A stretch of DNA of 64,000 nt, taken from contig CAIWCD010000044.1 of assembly GCA_903911145.1 (NCBI GenBank), positions 57,493 to 121,492 on the forward strand, written 5' to 3'. Origin of the DNA: an uncultured delta proteobacterium (GTDB lineage: Bacteria > Myxococcota > Myxococcia > Myxococcales > 40CM-4-68-19). The position numbers were made by a program, and so were the translations under genes. This document shows, one piece after another, positions 56,575-64,000 of the stretch. Every line of letters starts with the position of its first letter. Positions within the stretch are counted from its first letter, which is position 1. Below the pieces are notes generated by a model, which did no database searches, was not told the DNA's origin, and was given only the letters and a program-made list of their open reading frames with translations.

Positions 56575-59214
56575 GTGCCAGCCATCCTCCTCGCGTCGCT
56601 CCTCTCCGCGCTCGTCTCGCTCGCTGCGGCGGTCGATGGCGTGCGCGAGGCCCCGCCGCCTCCGGTCGTGAAGGCGCCGCAGCTCACCAGGCTTCCCGAG
56701 TTGCTTGAATTCCACGCCGCGATCTATCCGCCCGATGCGCTGGCGCAGGGGATTGCCGCGGATATCACCTGTTCCATTGATATCGATGCAATCGGCGCGG
56801 TCGCGCAGGTCGTGGTCGATCACGGCGTCTCTGCAGAGTTCGATGCGGCCGCCGTCGCGGCCATTCGCCAATTCAAATTCTCGCCCGCGGAGTTCGACGG
56901 CAAGCCAGCTGCGGTGCGGATTCAATATGTCTATCACTTCGTCATTCAGCAGAAGCCCGCGCAGGCCGCCGACGCAGGAGACGATTCACCAGCTGCTGCT
57001 CCTTTAGATCCGGAAGCGGGCACCATAGAAGGTGAGATTCGCGAGGCCGGTACGCGCAAGCCGCTTGCGGGCGCGGACATCTCGATTGAAGGCGCGCGCC
57101 AGCAGGCCTCCAGCGATACCTCGGGCCATTTCACGCTCAGCCCCGTATCTCCTGGAACGCTTCGCCTCTCAGTTTCGCTCGGAGGATTCTCCGAGGCGAC
57201 GCCGCGCGTGAAGCTGCCCGCGAAGGAGACGGCGAAGGTCGTCGTCTATCTGCGCCGCAGCCAGCCCGGCGAACTCTCCGCGACGGTGAAAGGCGAGCGG
57301 CCCACAGAGGCCCCGACGCGCCGCTCGCTCTCGCAAGCCGAGCTCGAGAACGTTCCCGGTTCATTTAATGATCCGATTCGCGCCGTACAGAATCTGCCCG
57401 GCCTCGCGCGCCCGCCGTTTCTCTCGGGCGCCTTGATTGTTCGCGGCTCGTCTCCCGCCGATACCGGCATCTATATCGACGGGGATAAGGTCCCGCTCAT
57501 CTTCCATTTCCTCGGTGGTCCTTCAATTCTCCCCGATTCAATGCTCGAGCGAATCGACTTCTATCCTGGTGGAACCGGCGCTTATTACGGCCGCAATCTG
57601 ACCGGCTCTCTCGACGTGGCCACGCGCGGCGGCGAGGGAAATGGTTTCCATGGCGAAGCGAGCGTCGATCTCACGCAATCAGCGCTCTTCATTGAAGGCC
57701 CTCTCGGCGGTTCCACCCGGGTTTCCGCGGCGGTGCGGCGCAGCTATATCGACGCCTTGCTTCCGCTGTTGCTGCCGAACAACTCCAGCGGCAGCACGTC
57801 GGTTGTTCCCGTCTATTATGATTACCAGATCCGCGTCGATCATAAGTTCGAGAATGGCGATACCCTCGATATCTTCGGTTTCGGCAGCGACGACAAGCTT
57901 GCGCTGGTGCAGACCGGGCCGAAGCTCGCGCAGGTATTATCAGTCGATACGCATATCGGATTGAATCGGCTGCACGGAACCTGGAAGCACTCCTTCTCCT
58001 CCGATCTGCAGCTCTCGGTATCTCCGTCGATCGGCGAAACGACGACCAGTTTTGATACCTCGGGCACGGGGCAGGGCGCGCTCGGCGCTTCCCAGAGCGG
58101 GGCCGTGCAGGATCTCTCCGGCGGACTGCGCGCCGATTTGCGCTGGCAGGCCGCATCCCATTTTCAGTTGCGCAGCGGTGTCGATATCCTGCTCGACCGC
58201 GCGGTGATTACCGCAGACTTCACCAGTACCAAGAGCATCGTCAGCGTCGGAAGTCCGCAGGTCGAGACCATCCATCTGCGCGCCGTTGAGCCGTTTCAGC
58301 AGTGGGGCGAATATATCGAGGGTTCGCTCAAGCTGGGTGCCCTGGAGATTGTTCCCGGTACGCGCATCGACCAACTGCATGCGCGCGGCAATACCCAACT
58401 ATCGGCCGATCCCCGCCTCTGGGTGCGCTATGCCCTGAGCAGCGCAGATTCGCTCAAGGCCTATATCGGGCTCTATCACCAGGCCCCCACGCCCAACCAG
58501 TTGTTGCCCCAGTTGGGCAATCCCAATCTATCGTTGGAAAGCGCAGGTCAGGTCGGCTTCGGATATGAGCGTCGTTTCTCCGATGTCTGGAATGCGAGCA
58601 TTGAATTCTTCTACAACCGCCAGTGGAATCTGGTGGAGCCGGTCAAGGCGCAGACGCTCTCGACCGGGCAGGTGCAGAACAAGCTGTTCGATAACATCGG
58701 TATCGGTCGCGCCTATGGCATGGAGCTGCTCGTGCGCCGCGAGATCACCGCCTCGCTCTACGGCTGGCTCTCCTATACCTTCTCGCGCTCGCAGGTGATT
58801 GAGACGCCGGGCGACCCCTGGACGGCATTCACCTATGACCAGCCGCATATCCTCACGCTGGTGGTCGGTTGGCGCCCGAGCGTCGGTTGGGAACTCTCGA
58901 GCCGCTTCCGCTATACCAGCGGAGATCCGTCGACACCTGTCACTGCATCGTCGTTTAATGGCGACAGCGGCAGTTATACTCCGCAGAAGGGCAACTTCGG
59001 CGATGCGCGCTCACCCGCGTTCTGGCAACTCGACGCGCGCGCTCAATACACCTGGACGTGGGATCTCTTCCGGTTGACGCTCTATCTCGACGTGCAGAAC
59101 GTGACCAACCATAAGAACGAAGAGTTCCACGTCTGGGACTATCGCTATCGCCAGAGCGGAAGCATCAGCGGGATCCCGATTCTGCCTACGCTCGGATTGA
59201 CGGGGAAATGGTGA
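56575..59214 (+). CDS. TonB-dependent receptor with N-terminal TonB C-terminal-like domain
   Basis: An 879-residue outer-membrane receptor. Signal (about 1-20), then a TonB-C-like module (about 35-130; YPPDALAQGIAADITCSIDIDAIGAVAQVVVDHG, AAIRQFKFSPAEFDGKPAAVRIQY). A carboxypeptidase-regulatory-like domain follows (about 148-228; TIEGEIREAGTRKPLAGADISIEG), then the plug (NVPGSFNDPIRAVQNLPGLARPPFLSGALIVRGSSPADTGIYIDG) and a 22-strand barrel ending in LTGKW with a terminal aromatic residue. The TonB-C part may bind another plug or the TonB machinery. GTG 56575. Elevated ATAT/ATT usage sets this region apart from the neighbours. A lipoprotein gene follows with a 1-nt overlap. Confidence 0.9.
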   Translation: MPAILLASLLSALVSLAAAVDGVREAPPPPVVKAPQLTRLPELLEFHAAIYPPDALAQGIAADITCSIDIDAIGAVAQVVVDHGVSAEFDAAAVAAIRQFKFSPAEFDGKPAAVRIQYVYHFVIQQKPAQAADAGDDSPAAAPLDPEAGTIEGEIREAGTRKPLAGADISIEGARQQASSDTSGHFTLSPVSPGTLRLSVSLGGFSEATPRVKLPAKETAKVVVYLRRSQPGELSATVKGERPTEAPTRRSLSQAELENVPGSFNDPIRAVQNLPGLARPPFLSGALIVRGSSPADTGIYIDGDKVPLIFHFLGGPSILPDSMLERIDFYPGGTGAYYGRNLTGSLDVATRGGEGNGFHGEASVDLTQSALFIEGPLGGSTRVSAAVRRSYIDALLPLLLPNNSSGSTSVVPVYYDYQIRVDHKFENGDTLDIFGFGSDDKLALVQTGPKLAQVLSVDTHIGLNRLHGTWKHSFSSDLQLSVSPSIGETTTSFDTSGTGQGALGASQSGAVQDLSGGLRADLRWQAASHFQLRSGVDILLDRAVITADFTSTKSIVSVGSPQVETIHLRAVEPFQQWGEYIEGSLKLGALEIVPGTRIDQLHARGNTQLSADPRLWVRYALSSADSLKAYIGLYHQAPTPNQLLPQLGNPNLSLESAGQVGFGYERRFSDVWNASIEFFYNRQWNLVEPVKAQTLSTGQVQNKLFDNIGIGRAYGMELLVRREITASLYGWLSYTFSRSQVIETPGDPWTAFTYDQPHILTLVVGWRPSVGWELSSRFRYTSGDPSTPVTASSFNGDSGSYTPQKGNFGDARSPAFWQLDARAQYTWTWDLFRLTLYLDVQNVTNHKNEEFHVWDYRYRQSGSISGIPILPTLGLTGKW

Positions 59215-60167
59215 TGAAATGGTCCGCGATAGCAGCTGTGATTGGACTTGCGGGCTGCACGCCGTCATTCCAATCGGCCAGCCAGGTTACCGATCTGCGC
59301 ATTCTCGCGATGCAGGCCGAGCCGCCGGAGTCGCTGTTTGATGCCCAGTGCAGCGACCTGCATGATCTGGCGACCTGCACGGTGTCGAATATCGACGATA
59401 TGCACTTGAGCGTGCTCTTCGTCGATCCGGTGCATCCCCATCAGAGTGGCGCGATCAGCCCCACGCTCTGCCCGACGAGCACGACCAGCCCGATCTGCGG
59501 TGCGGGCTCCCTCGCACTCGAGGCTCAAAGCGGGCCGCAGGATACGATCGGATTCTCGCTCGAGGGCGCGCTGCTTGGCTCCGATCTGCAGAAGCTTCCG
59601 GCACTGATCTATGCCTCTGCAGAGTCGAGCGCGCTGAAAGGGTTCGGCGGAATCGACGTCGAGTTTCAGGCTGCTGTCGATACTGGCGACGCCAATGGAA
59701 TTCAGCTTGGGCATAAGACGCTGATCTTCAATCCCCGATTGCCGGCGGGGAATCCCAATCGGAATCACAACCCATCGGTCGCGGGGATGAAAGTGATTGC
59801 CGCCAATGGAACCGACCTTGGCGTGCTGACACCAGGGCAGACGCTGCAACTCACGGTGGGTGCGGAGGTCGGGCTGCGGCCGGTGCTGACGCCGGGTTCT
59901 ATTGAGACGTATCAGACGATCGATCTCACCGGGCAGTCGGTTGCCGTGACCGAAAATCTGGTCTGGGATTTCTATTCCACGACCGGCGCGGATTTCGACA
60001 ATGGCACGGCCTCAGAGCCACTGGTGGGTGTCGCCGATCCCGTGCTGGGCCTGACCCGGATGACGGCGACGAAGATTCGCAGCGGCACGCTCTGGGCGGT
60101 CGTTCACGATGGCCGCGGCGGCACGAGCTGGATTGAACTCCCCTGGATATCAGGAGGTGGGTTGTGA
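59214..60167 (+). CDS. Lipoprotein, partner of the TonB-dependent receptor
   Basis: A 317-residue lipoprotein (MKWSAIAAVIGLAGC, lipobox GLAGC) with a beta-rich domain. GGGG is 8 bases before ATG 59214; ATG 59208 is an alternative. The stop-start TGATG couples it to the receptor gene, so it is probably the surface-exposed or periplasmic binding partner (SusD/BtuG-like in role, not in sequence). Motifs such as TDLRILAMQAEPPESLF recall myxobacterial outer-membrane lipoproteins of unknown function. The YacG gene overlaps its stop (GTGA). Confidence 0.7.
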   Translation: MKWSAIAAVIGLAGCTPSFQSASQVTDLRILAMQAEPPESLFDAQCSDLHDLATCTVSNIDDMHLSVLFVDPVHPHQSGAISPTLCPTSTTSPICGAGSLALEAQSGPQDTIGFSLEGALLGSDLQKLPALIYASAESSALKGFGGIDVEFQAAVDTGDANGIQLGHKTLIFNPRLPAGNPNRNHNPSVAGMKVIAANGTDLGVLTPGQTLQLTVGAEVGLRPVLTPGSIETYQTIDLTGQSVAVTENLVWDFYSTTGADFDNGTASEPLVGVADPVLGLTRMTATKIRSGTLWAVVHDGRGGTSWIELPWISGGGL

Positions 60168-60376
60168 CGAAGGAGCGCAAGGCGAAGGCCCCCGGCTGTC
60201 CGAGTTGCAAAGGGCCGGTGCGCCCGCGGGTGGAGAATCCCGATTTCCCGTTCTGCTCACAGCGCTGCAAAGCGGTCGATCTCTCGCGGTGGTTTACCGG
60301 CAGCTATGCCGTACCCGGCGAGCGCGTCGAGGGTGTGCTCGATCGCGACGACGATCAGGAGGGGAAAGGGAAGTAA
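60164..60376 (+). CDS. yacG: YacG-like zinc-finger DNA gyrase inhibitor
   Basis: A 70-residue protein with CPSCKGPVRPRVENPDFPFCSQRC (CxxC-x15-CxxxC) and the conserved DLSRWFTGSYAVPG, the YacG signature. YacG binds GyrB and inhibits gyrase in E. coli. Starts at GTG 60164, overlapping the lipoprotein stop (GTGA). Its presence at the end of a receptor operon is unusual, but the motif is clear. It is convergent with the MFS gene, 18 bp away. Confidence 0.88.
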   Translation: MTKERKAKAPGCPSCKGPVRPRVENPDFPFCSQRCKAVDLSRWFTGSYAVPGERVEGVLDRDDDQEGKGK

Positions 60377-60394
60377 CGCGGTCGCCGCGGGGAA

Positions 60395-61543
60395 CTATCG
60401 CGGCGGATTCAAGTAGACGATTAGAGCGGCGATCGAAAGTCCGAACCCGACCGCGCAGACGCCGAGCCAGCCAGCGCGGACGAACGCTGCCGTCGCGAGC
60501 GCCGAGCCGGCCGCGCCGCCGATGAAGTATCCGGTCATATAGAGCGCGTTTAATCGGCTGTGCAGCGAGGCCTCGAGCGAATAGAGGAGCGCCTGGTTGG
60601 TGACGTGATTGCCCTGCACGCCGATATCGAGCAGCAGCACGCCGAGGGCGATGCCCATCAATGAGTTCCCGAGGAGCGCGAAGAGCGCGAAGGCCGCGGC
60701 GCAGATGCAGATCGAAATCAGATTGGTGCGGCCGCGATTGCCTTGATCGGCGAGGCGGCCGACGAGCGGGGCGACGAGCGCGCCCGCGACGCCGATGAGT
60801 CCATAGAGCCCGGCGATATCTCCACCCGAATGCAACGGCGGTGTCGCGAGATGAAACGAGAGCGTCGTCCAGAACGCGCCGAAGCCCGCGAACGTCAATG
60901 CTCCGAGCAGCGTGTGGTGGCGCAGCACGGGCTGCGTGCGGGAGAGACGCCAGATCGATTCAATCAGCTCGATATATCGAAGGGGCTTCGCCGGCCGCTG
61001 CGGCGCGAGCGAGACGAAGAGGAGCAGCGCGAGCGCGAGCATCAATCCGGCCGCGCCCAGATAGACCGCGCGATATCCCGCGTGCTCGCCAACCAGGCCG
61101 GAGACGGTGCGCGAGAGGAGAATTCCAATCAACAGGCCGCTGGTGATCGTTCCGACGATGCGGCCGCGCGTCTGCGGCGTGGCGAGCGTGGCGGCATAGG
61201 GAAGGATGAGTTGCGGCGCGCAGGTGGTCACGCCGATGGCAAATGACGCGGCCATCATCAGGGGCAGCGTCGGGGCGAGCCCCATCAGCGCGAGAAATCC
61301 CGCCACCAGAACGCAGAGCGATACGATCAATCGCTTTCGCTCGAGCATGTCGCCGAGGGGAACAATCAGCATCATGCCCACGCCATATCCAGCCTGGCCG
61401 AGCATCGCGAGCGCGCCCATGGCGGACGCGGGAGCGTTGACTGCTCGCCCCATCAATTCGAGCAGCGGCTGGCAATAGTAGAGGTTTGCGACCGAGACGG
61501 CGGCGGCGACGGCGAGCAGCAGGACAACCCGGCGGGAGAGCAT
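60395..61543 (-). CDS. MFS transporter
   Basis: A 382-residue major facilitator with 12 TM helices. MLSRRVVLLLAVAAAVSVANLYYCQPLLELMG is the first TM; PLGDMLERKRLIVSLC is the MFS loop 2-3 motif (G-D/RxGRKR-like). TMs continue to VRAGWLGVCAVGFGLSIAALIVYL near the C-terminus. It resembles the YgaY/sugar-efflux (SotB-like) group; substrate unknown. ATG 61543 is chosen over the in-frame GTG at 61573. Base usage (ATAT, GATATC) fits the AT-richer 56.6-61.5 kb block. Confidence 0.87.
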   Translation of the reverse strand: MLSRRVVLLLAVAAAVSVANLYYCQPLLELMGRAVNAPASAMGALAMLGQAGYGVGMMLIVPLGDMLERKRLIVSLCVLVAGFLALMGLAPTLPLMMAASFAIGVTTCAPQLILPYAATLATPQTRGRIVGTITSGLLIGILLSRTVSGLVGEHAGYRAVYLGAAGLMLALALLLFVSLAPQRPAKPLRYIELIESIWRLSRTQPVLRHHTLLGALTFAGFGAFWTTLSFHLATPPLHSGGDIAGLYGLIGVAGALVAPLVGRLADQGNRGRTNLISICICAAAFALFALLGNSLMGIALGVLLLDIGVQGNHVTNQALLYSLEASLHSRLNALYMTGYFIGGAAGSALATAAFVRAGWLGVCAVGFGLSIAALIVYLNPPR

Positions 61544-61607
61544 TTCGCCCGCCTGATAGCACGATGCGGGCACGCCGAGGCATCAGAGGGTAGAGTGCGC
61601 GCCCTTC

Positions 61608-62330
61608 ATGGCGTACGCCGATCTCCATTGCCACCTCCTCTGGGATACCGACGACGGCTGTCGCGACGTGGCCGAGTCGCTCGAGCTCTGCACGGCTCTC
61701 GCGGCCCACGGCTTCTCCGACGCGGCCCCGACGCCGCACGCCTGGCCGGAGCTTCCGGACGCGCGGGCCAATGCGGCGCGCCGCGATGAGCTCAAGGCGC
61801 TCCTGGTCGAGAAGGGAATCTCGCTGGCGCTCCACGCTGGCGCCGAGAACAGACTCGACGGAGCGCTTCTCGACCGCGCCCAGCTTGGAGATGCGCGACA
61901 TCTTGGCGTCGGCACCTGGCTGCTCGCGGAGGCGCCGCATTCGCTCCCGCTGCCTGGAATCGAGCAGCTCTGCTTCCGTCTTCGTGTCGCCGGCCATCGC
62001 GTGCTGATCGCGCACCCCGAGCGGTGCCGGATCTTTCTCGACGACACGCAGCTCGCGCAGCGGCTCGTTGACGCAGGCTGTGCGCTGCAGCTGGAGCTCG
62101 GGACGCTTGCGGGCATCTATGGAAAAGAGGCGACGAAGCTCGCGCGCCGGCTGCTCGACGCGGGCCTCTATGCAGTCGCCGCGAGCGACGTGCACCGGCC
62201 GACGAGTGGCATTCGCCTCCTCGAGCAGGGGATGCCCGCATTGCGCAAAGCCATCGGCGACAAGCAGCTCGCGCTGATGCTCGATGAAAATCCGCACCGC
62301 ATTCTTCGTGGAGAGGCGCTCGTCGCATGA
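61608..62330 (+). CDS. CpsB/YwqE-like PHP-domain phosphatase
   Basis: A 240-residue PHP-superfamily metallo-phosphatase. DLHCHLLWDTDDGCRD at the N-terminus is the CpsB/CapC/YwqE-type metal motif, with APTPHAWPE, LHAGAENRL, LIAHPERCRIF and VAASDVHRPT further along. In Gram-positives this branch is a tyrosine phosphatase for capsule kinases; in Gram-negatives the role is less clear. ATG 61608. The membrane protein gene overlaps its stop (ATGA at 62327-62330). Confidence 0.85.
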   Translation: MAYADLHCHLLWDTDDGCRDVAESLELCTALAAHGFSDAAPTPHAWPELPDARANAARRDELKALLVEKGISLALHAGAENRLDGALLDRAQLGDARHLGVGTWLLAEAPHSLPLPGIEQLCFRLRVAGHRVLIAHPERCRIFLDDTQLAQRLVDAGCALQLELGTLAGIYGKEATKLARRLLDAGLYAVAASDVHRPTSGIRLLEQGMPALRKAIGDKQLALMLDENPHRILRGEALVA

Positions 62331-63421
62331 AGACGCTCAAGTTCATCATTCGTCTGGTTCTCTCGCTCTCGGTGAGTGGCCTGTTCGTCTGGCTCTCGCT
62401 GCGACACGCCCCCGTCGCCGAGGTCGCGCACGCCATTGCCGCTGCCGACAAGCGCCCGCTCGCGGCCTACTTCGTCGTGCTGCTGGTCGTTCATCTGATC
62501 CGCACGCTGCGCTGGGGAGAGCTCCTCGCGCCGCTCGGTCGCATCCCGTTTGCACGGCTCAACTCGGCCTCTGCGGTGGGCATCATGATGCTCATCGTGC
62601 TGCCGTTGCGCCTGGGTGAATTCGCGCGCCCGCTGTTGATTGCGAACCCGACGAATGGAAATGGGCCGCGTCTTCGCCGCAGCGGCGCGTTCGCCTCCAT
62701 CGTGGTCGAGCGCATCGCAGACGGTCTCTTCGTCGGCCTCCTCGGCATCGTCGCGCTCCACGCACTCGGCTCGCGTGCGAGCGGCCCCGTCGCCGAGTTC
62801 GCCCGCCGCGCCGCCTTCCTCGTCACTGCGGGATTCTTCGCCGGCTGCGTCGCGCTCGTCGCCGCGTTCCTGCTGCGCACGCAGGCGCTCGCTCTCGTGC
62901 GCCGCTTGATGACGCCGATCTCTCCGCGCCTTGCAGAGAAGGCCGCATCGATGCTCGACGCGTTCATCGACGGCCTCCACCTTGGCTCGGGCCTGCGCGT
63001 GCTCGGCTTCTTCGCCACCACCGCGCTCTACTGGACCTTCGCCACGTTCGGTCTCTCGCTCGCGGGCGACGCCTTCGGTCTGCACCTCGGCCCTCTGGAA
63101 GCGTGCGCAGTGCTCGCAGTCCAGGTCGTCGGCGTGATGGTTCCCGCGGGCCCCGGCATGGTCGGCACGTTCCAATATTTCACGCAGGTCGGACTCGCGA
63201 TCTTCCTCACGGGCGCGAACGGGGGCGGCCCGGAAGCGGTGCGCGCGGCGGCCTACGCCAACACGGTCTGGCTGATGCAGTTCGTCCAGCAGGTCGGCCT
63301 CGGGCTCATCTTCATGGCGACCGGCCACGTCTCCCTGCGCGGGCTCTTCTCGTCGAGCGAGGAGCCGCCTGCACTCGACGCCGAGGCCCCGGCTGCAGGG
63401 GCGAGCGACGGCGCTGCTTGA
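62327..63421 (+). CDS. LPG-synthase/flippase-like TM protein (UPF0104/AglD-like)
   Basis: A 364-residue multi-pass membrane protein of the LPG_synthase_TM/AglD family. LLVVHLIRTLRWGELLAPLG, IMMLIVLPLRLGEFARPLLI, SIVVERIADGLFVGLLGIVAL and VGVMVPAGPGMVGTFQYFTQVGL are the family blocks. Members are flippase-like or hopanoid/lipid transporters and the membrane domain of MprF. A short hydrophilic tail follows. Operon with the PHP phosphatase. Confidence 0.88.
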   Translation: MKTLKFIIRLVLSLSVSGLFVWLSLRHAPVAEVAHAIAAADKRPLAAYFVVLLVVHLIRTLRWGELLAPLGRIPFARLNSASAVGIMMLIVLPLRLGEFARPLLIANPTNGNGPRLRRSGAFASIVVERIADGLFVGLLGIVALHALGSRASGPVAEFARRAAFLVTAGFFAGCVALVAAFLLRTQALALVRRLMTPISPRLAEKAASMLDAFIDGLHLGSGLRVLGFFATTALYWTFATFGLSLAGDAFGLHLGPLEACAVLAVQVVGVMVPAGPGMVGTFQYFTQVGLAIFLTGANGGGPEAVRAAAYANTVWLMQFVQQVGLGLIFMATGHVSLRGLFSSSEEPPALDAEAPAAGASDGAA

Positions 63422-63471
63422 CGAGCGCGGATTGGCTGGCGTACACGATGCGCCCGTTTTCGGGATGTCTT

Positions 63472-63548
63472 GGCGGTGTAGCTCATCTGGCTAGAGCGGC
63501 GGTCTCATAATCCGCAGGTACGTGGTTCGAGTCCACGCACCGCCACCA
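63472..63548 (+). tRNA. tRNA-Met (CAT)
   Basis: 77 nt with encoded CCA. Acceptor GGCGGTG (63472-63478) pairs fully with CACCGCC (63538-63544). D-stem GCTC/GAGC, anticodon loop CTCATAA with anticodon CAT, and T-stem CGTGG/CCACG with TTCGAGT loop fold well. Position 31-39 is a T-T mismatch at the end of the anticodon stem. Sequence resembles delta-proteobacterial elongator tRNA-Met; tRNA-Ile(CAT) with lysidine is less likely. Confidence 0.92.
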
Positions 63549-63604
63549 TTTTCTCCTCTGCACAATCGATTGCCACAAGCAGGCCCTCGATTTCGTGAGG
63601 CCGC

Positions 63605-63982
63605 ATGACCCGCGATCCGAAGAAGCTGCGAATCATCCTCTTCGGTGCCACGGGAATGATCGGCTCGGGCGTTCTGCAGAGCTGTCTCGCCGACCCGCAG
63701 GTCGAGTCCGTGCTGGTGATCGGCCGCACTCCCTGCCGTGTCAGCCATGAGAAGGTGACTGAGATTCTGCATCCGGGTTTCTTTGATTACAGTTCCATTC
63801 AATCTCGGTTGTCTGGGTACACCAGTTGCCTGTTTGCCCTCGGCGTCTCAGCCGCCGGTCTGCGGAACCTGTCAACGATTATGAGACAGCGGTCGATCGC
63901 AATTAGAGAGCAGACACCTCCTGGGGAGCAAGAGCGCTATCGAGGGAAGGGCTCGTTTCGTCGATTAGCTTGGGCTTATTGA
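63605..63982 (+). pseudogene. Truncated NAD-dependent epimerase (SDR-like)
   Basis: The first about 83 residues (IILFGATGMIGSGVLQSCLADPQVESVLVIGR, HPGFFDYSSIQSRLSGYTSCLFALGVSAAGL) match NAD-binding epimerase/dehydratase-like proteins (typical length 215-225). The following about 42 residues (RNLSTIMRQRSIAIREQTPP...) do not match and end at a stop. Composition falls to lower GC at the same point. This is a decayed or insertion-truncated gene just after tRNA-Met, a common island integration site; a sequencing or assembly junction is also possible. Confidence 0.7.
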
Positions 63983-64000
63983 TCCACGCCGCCGTCGGCA

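Noticed and set aside
63472..63548. tRNA-Ile (CAT, lysidine) instead of tRNA-Met
   Set aside because: Acceptor and D-arm sequence resemble elongator tRNA-Met of related bacteria; identity elements for TilS were not clearly present.
1..64000. CRISPR arrays, rRNA operons, prophage and IS transposases
   Set aside because: No regularly spaced repeat-spacer array, no rRNA-like sequence, and no transposase, integrase or phage structural motif was found in the translated frames.

Overview
The window is GC-rich DNA with densely packed bacterial genes, ATGA/GTGA stop-start overlaps and frequent GTG/TTG starts. The gene content suggests a Myxococcota / delta-proteobacterial-type Gram-negative: a eukaryote-like Ser/Thr kinase fused to a formylglycine-generating-enzyme domain, a mevalonate pathway operon, a TonB-dependent receptor, RND efflux, a DUF692 (MNIO) cassette and many lipoproteins. 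No rRNA or single-copy phylogenetic marker was compared, so this placement is an inference.

Layout. 1-10 kb is housekeeping: prfB with an intact programmed frameshift, an RNA methyltransferase, purC, a Spy/CpxR/CpxA-like envelope-stress set, a LOG protein, purB, a metallo-hydrolase and a 37-residue basic peptide. 10-15 kb holds a P450 divergent from a bufferin-type RiPP cassette (precursor, MNIO enzyme, partner) followed by an M61-like peptidase; an intrinsic attenuator separates precursor from enzymes and an ECF-type promoter precedes them. 15-25.5 kb holds the kinase-FGE fusion, dut, a ThiO-like oxidase, an ECF sigma/anti-sigma operon with two duplicated secreted proteins, pnp and rpsO. 25.6-32.6 kb is an accessory segment bounded by two inverted copies of a ~245-bp non-coding palindromic element (25573-25817 and 32389-32635). 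The terminal arms differ between copies but match within each copy, the pattern expected of a conserved base-paired structure. The cargo is an unknown protein, a two-domain glycosyltransferase, a methyltransferase, an L,D-transpeptidase, a metallo-hydrolase and two lipoproteins.

32.7-40.8 kb holds an MltF-like transglycosylase, an RND pump with adaptor, and an MscS channel fused to a cyclic-nucleotide-binding domain. 40.9-52.0 kb is a run of nine minus-strand genes with overlaps or gaps of at most about 21 bp: a GH18-deacetylase-GT2 polysaccharide synthase, an SDR-aminotransferase fusion, a 77-aa membrane peptide, a radical SAM/SPASM enzyme, two small membrane proteins, an unknown protein, a 3-hydroxyacyl-CoA dehydrogenase and a DUF2723 membrane protein. 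The peptide/radical SAM/membrane quartet is linked entirely by 4-bp overlaps and looks like an uncharacterised peptide-modification system. 52.1-56.5 kb is a mevalonate operon (IDI-2, a mevalonate kinase-diphosphomevalonate decarboxylase fusion, phosphomevalonate kinase). 56.6-61.5 kb holds a TonB-dependent receptor carrying its own TonB C-terminal-like domain, a lipoprotein, YacG and an MFS transporter. The end has a PHP phosphatase, a flippase-like membrane protein, tRNA-Met(CAT) and a broken epimerase gene.

The strongest candidates for something new are the inverted structured elements and the island they bound, the radical SAM peptide operon, and the fused enzymes (MVK-MVD, SDR-aminotransferase).
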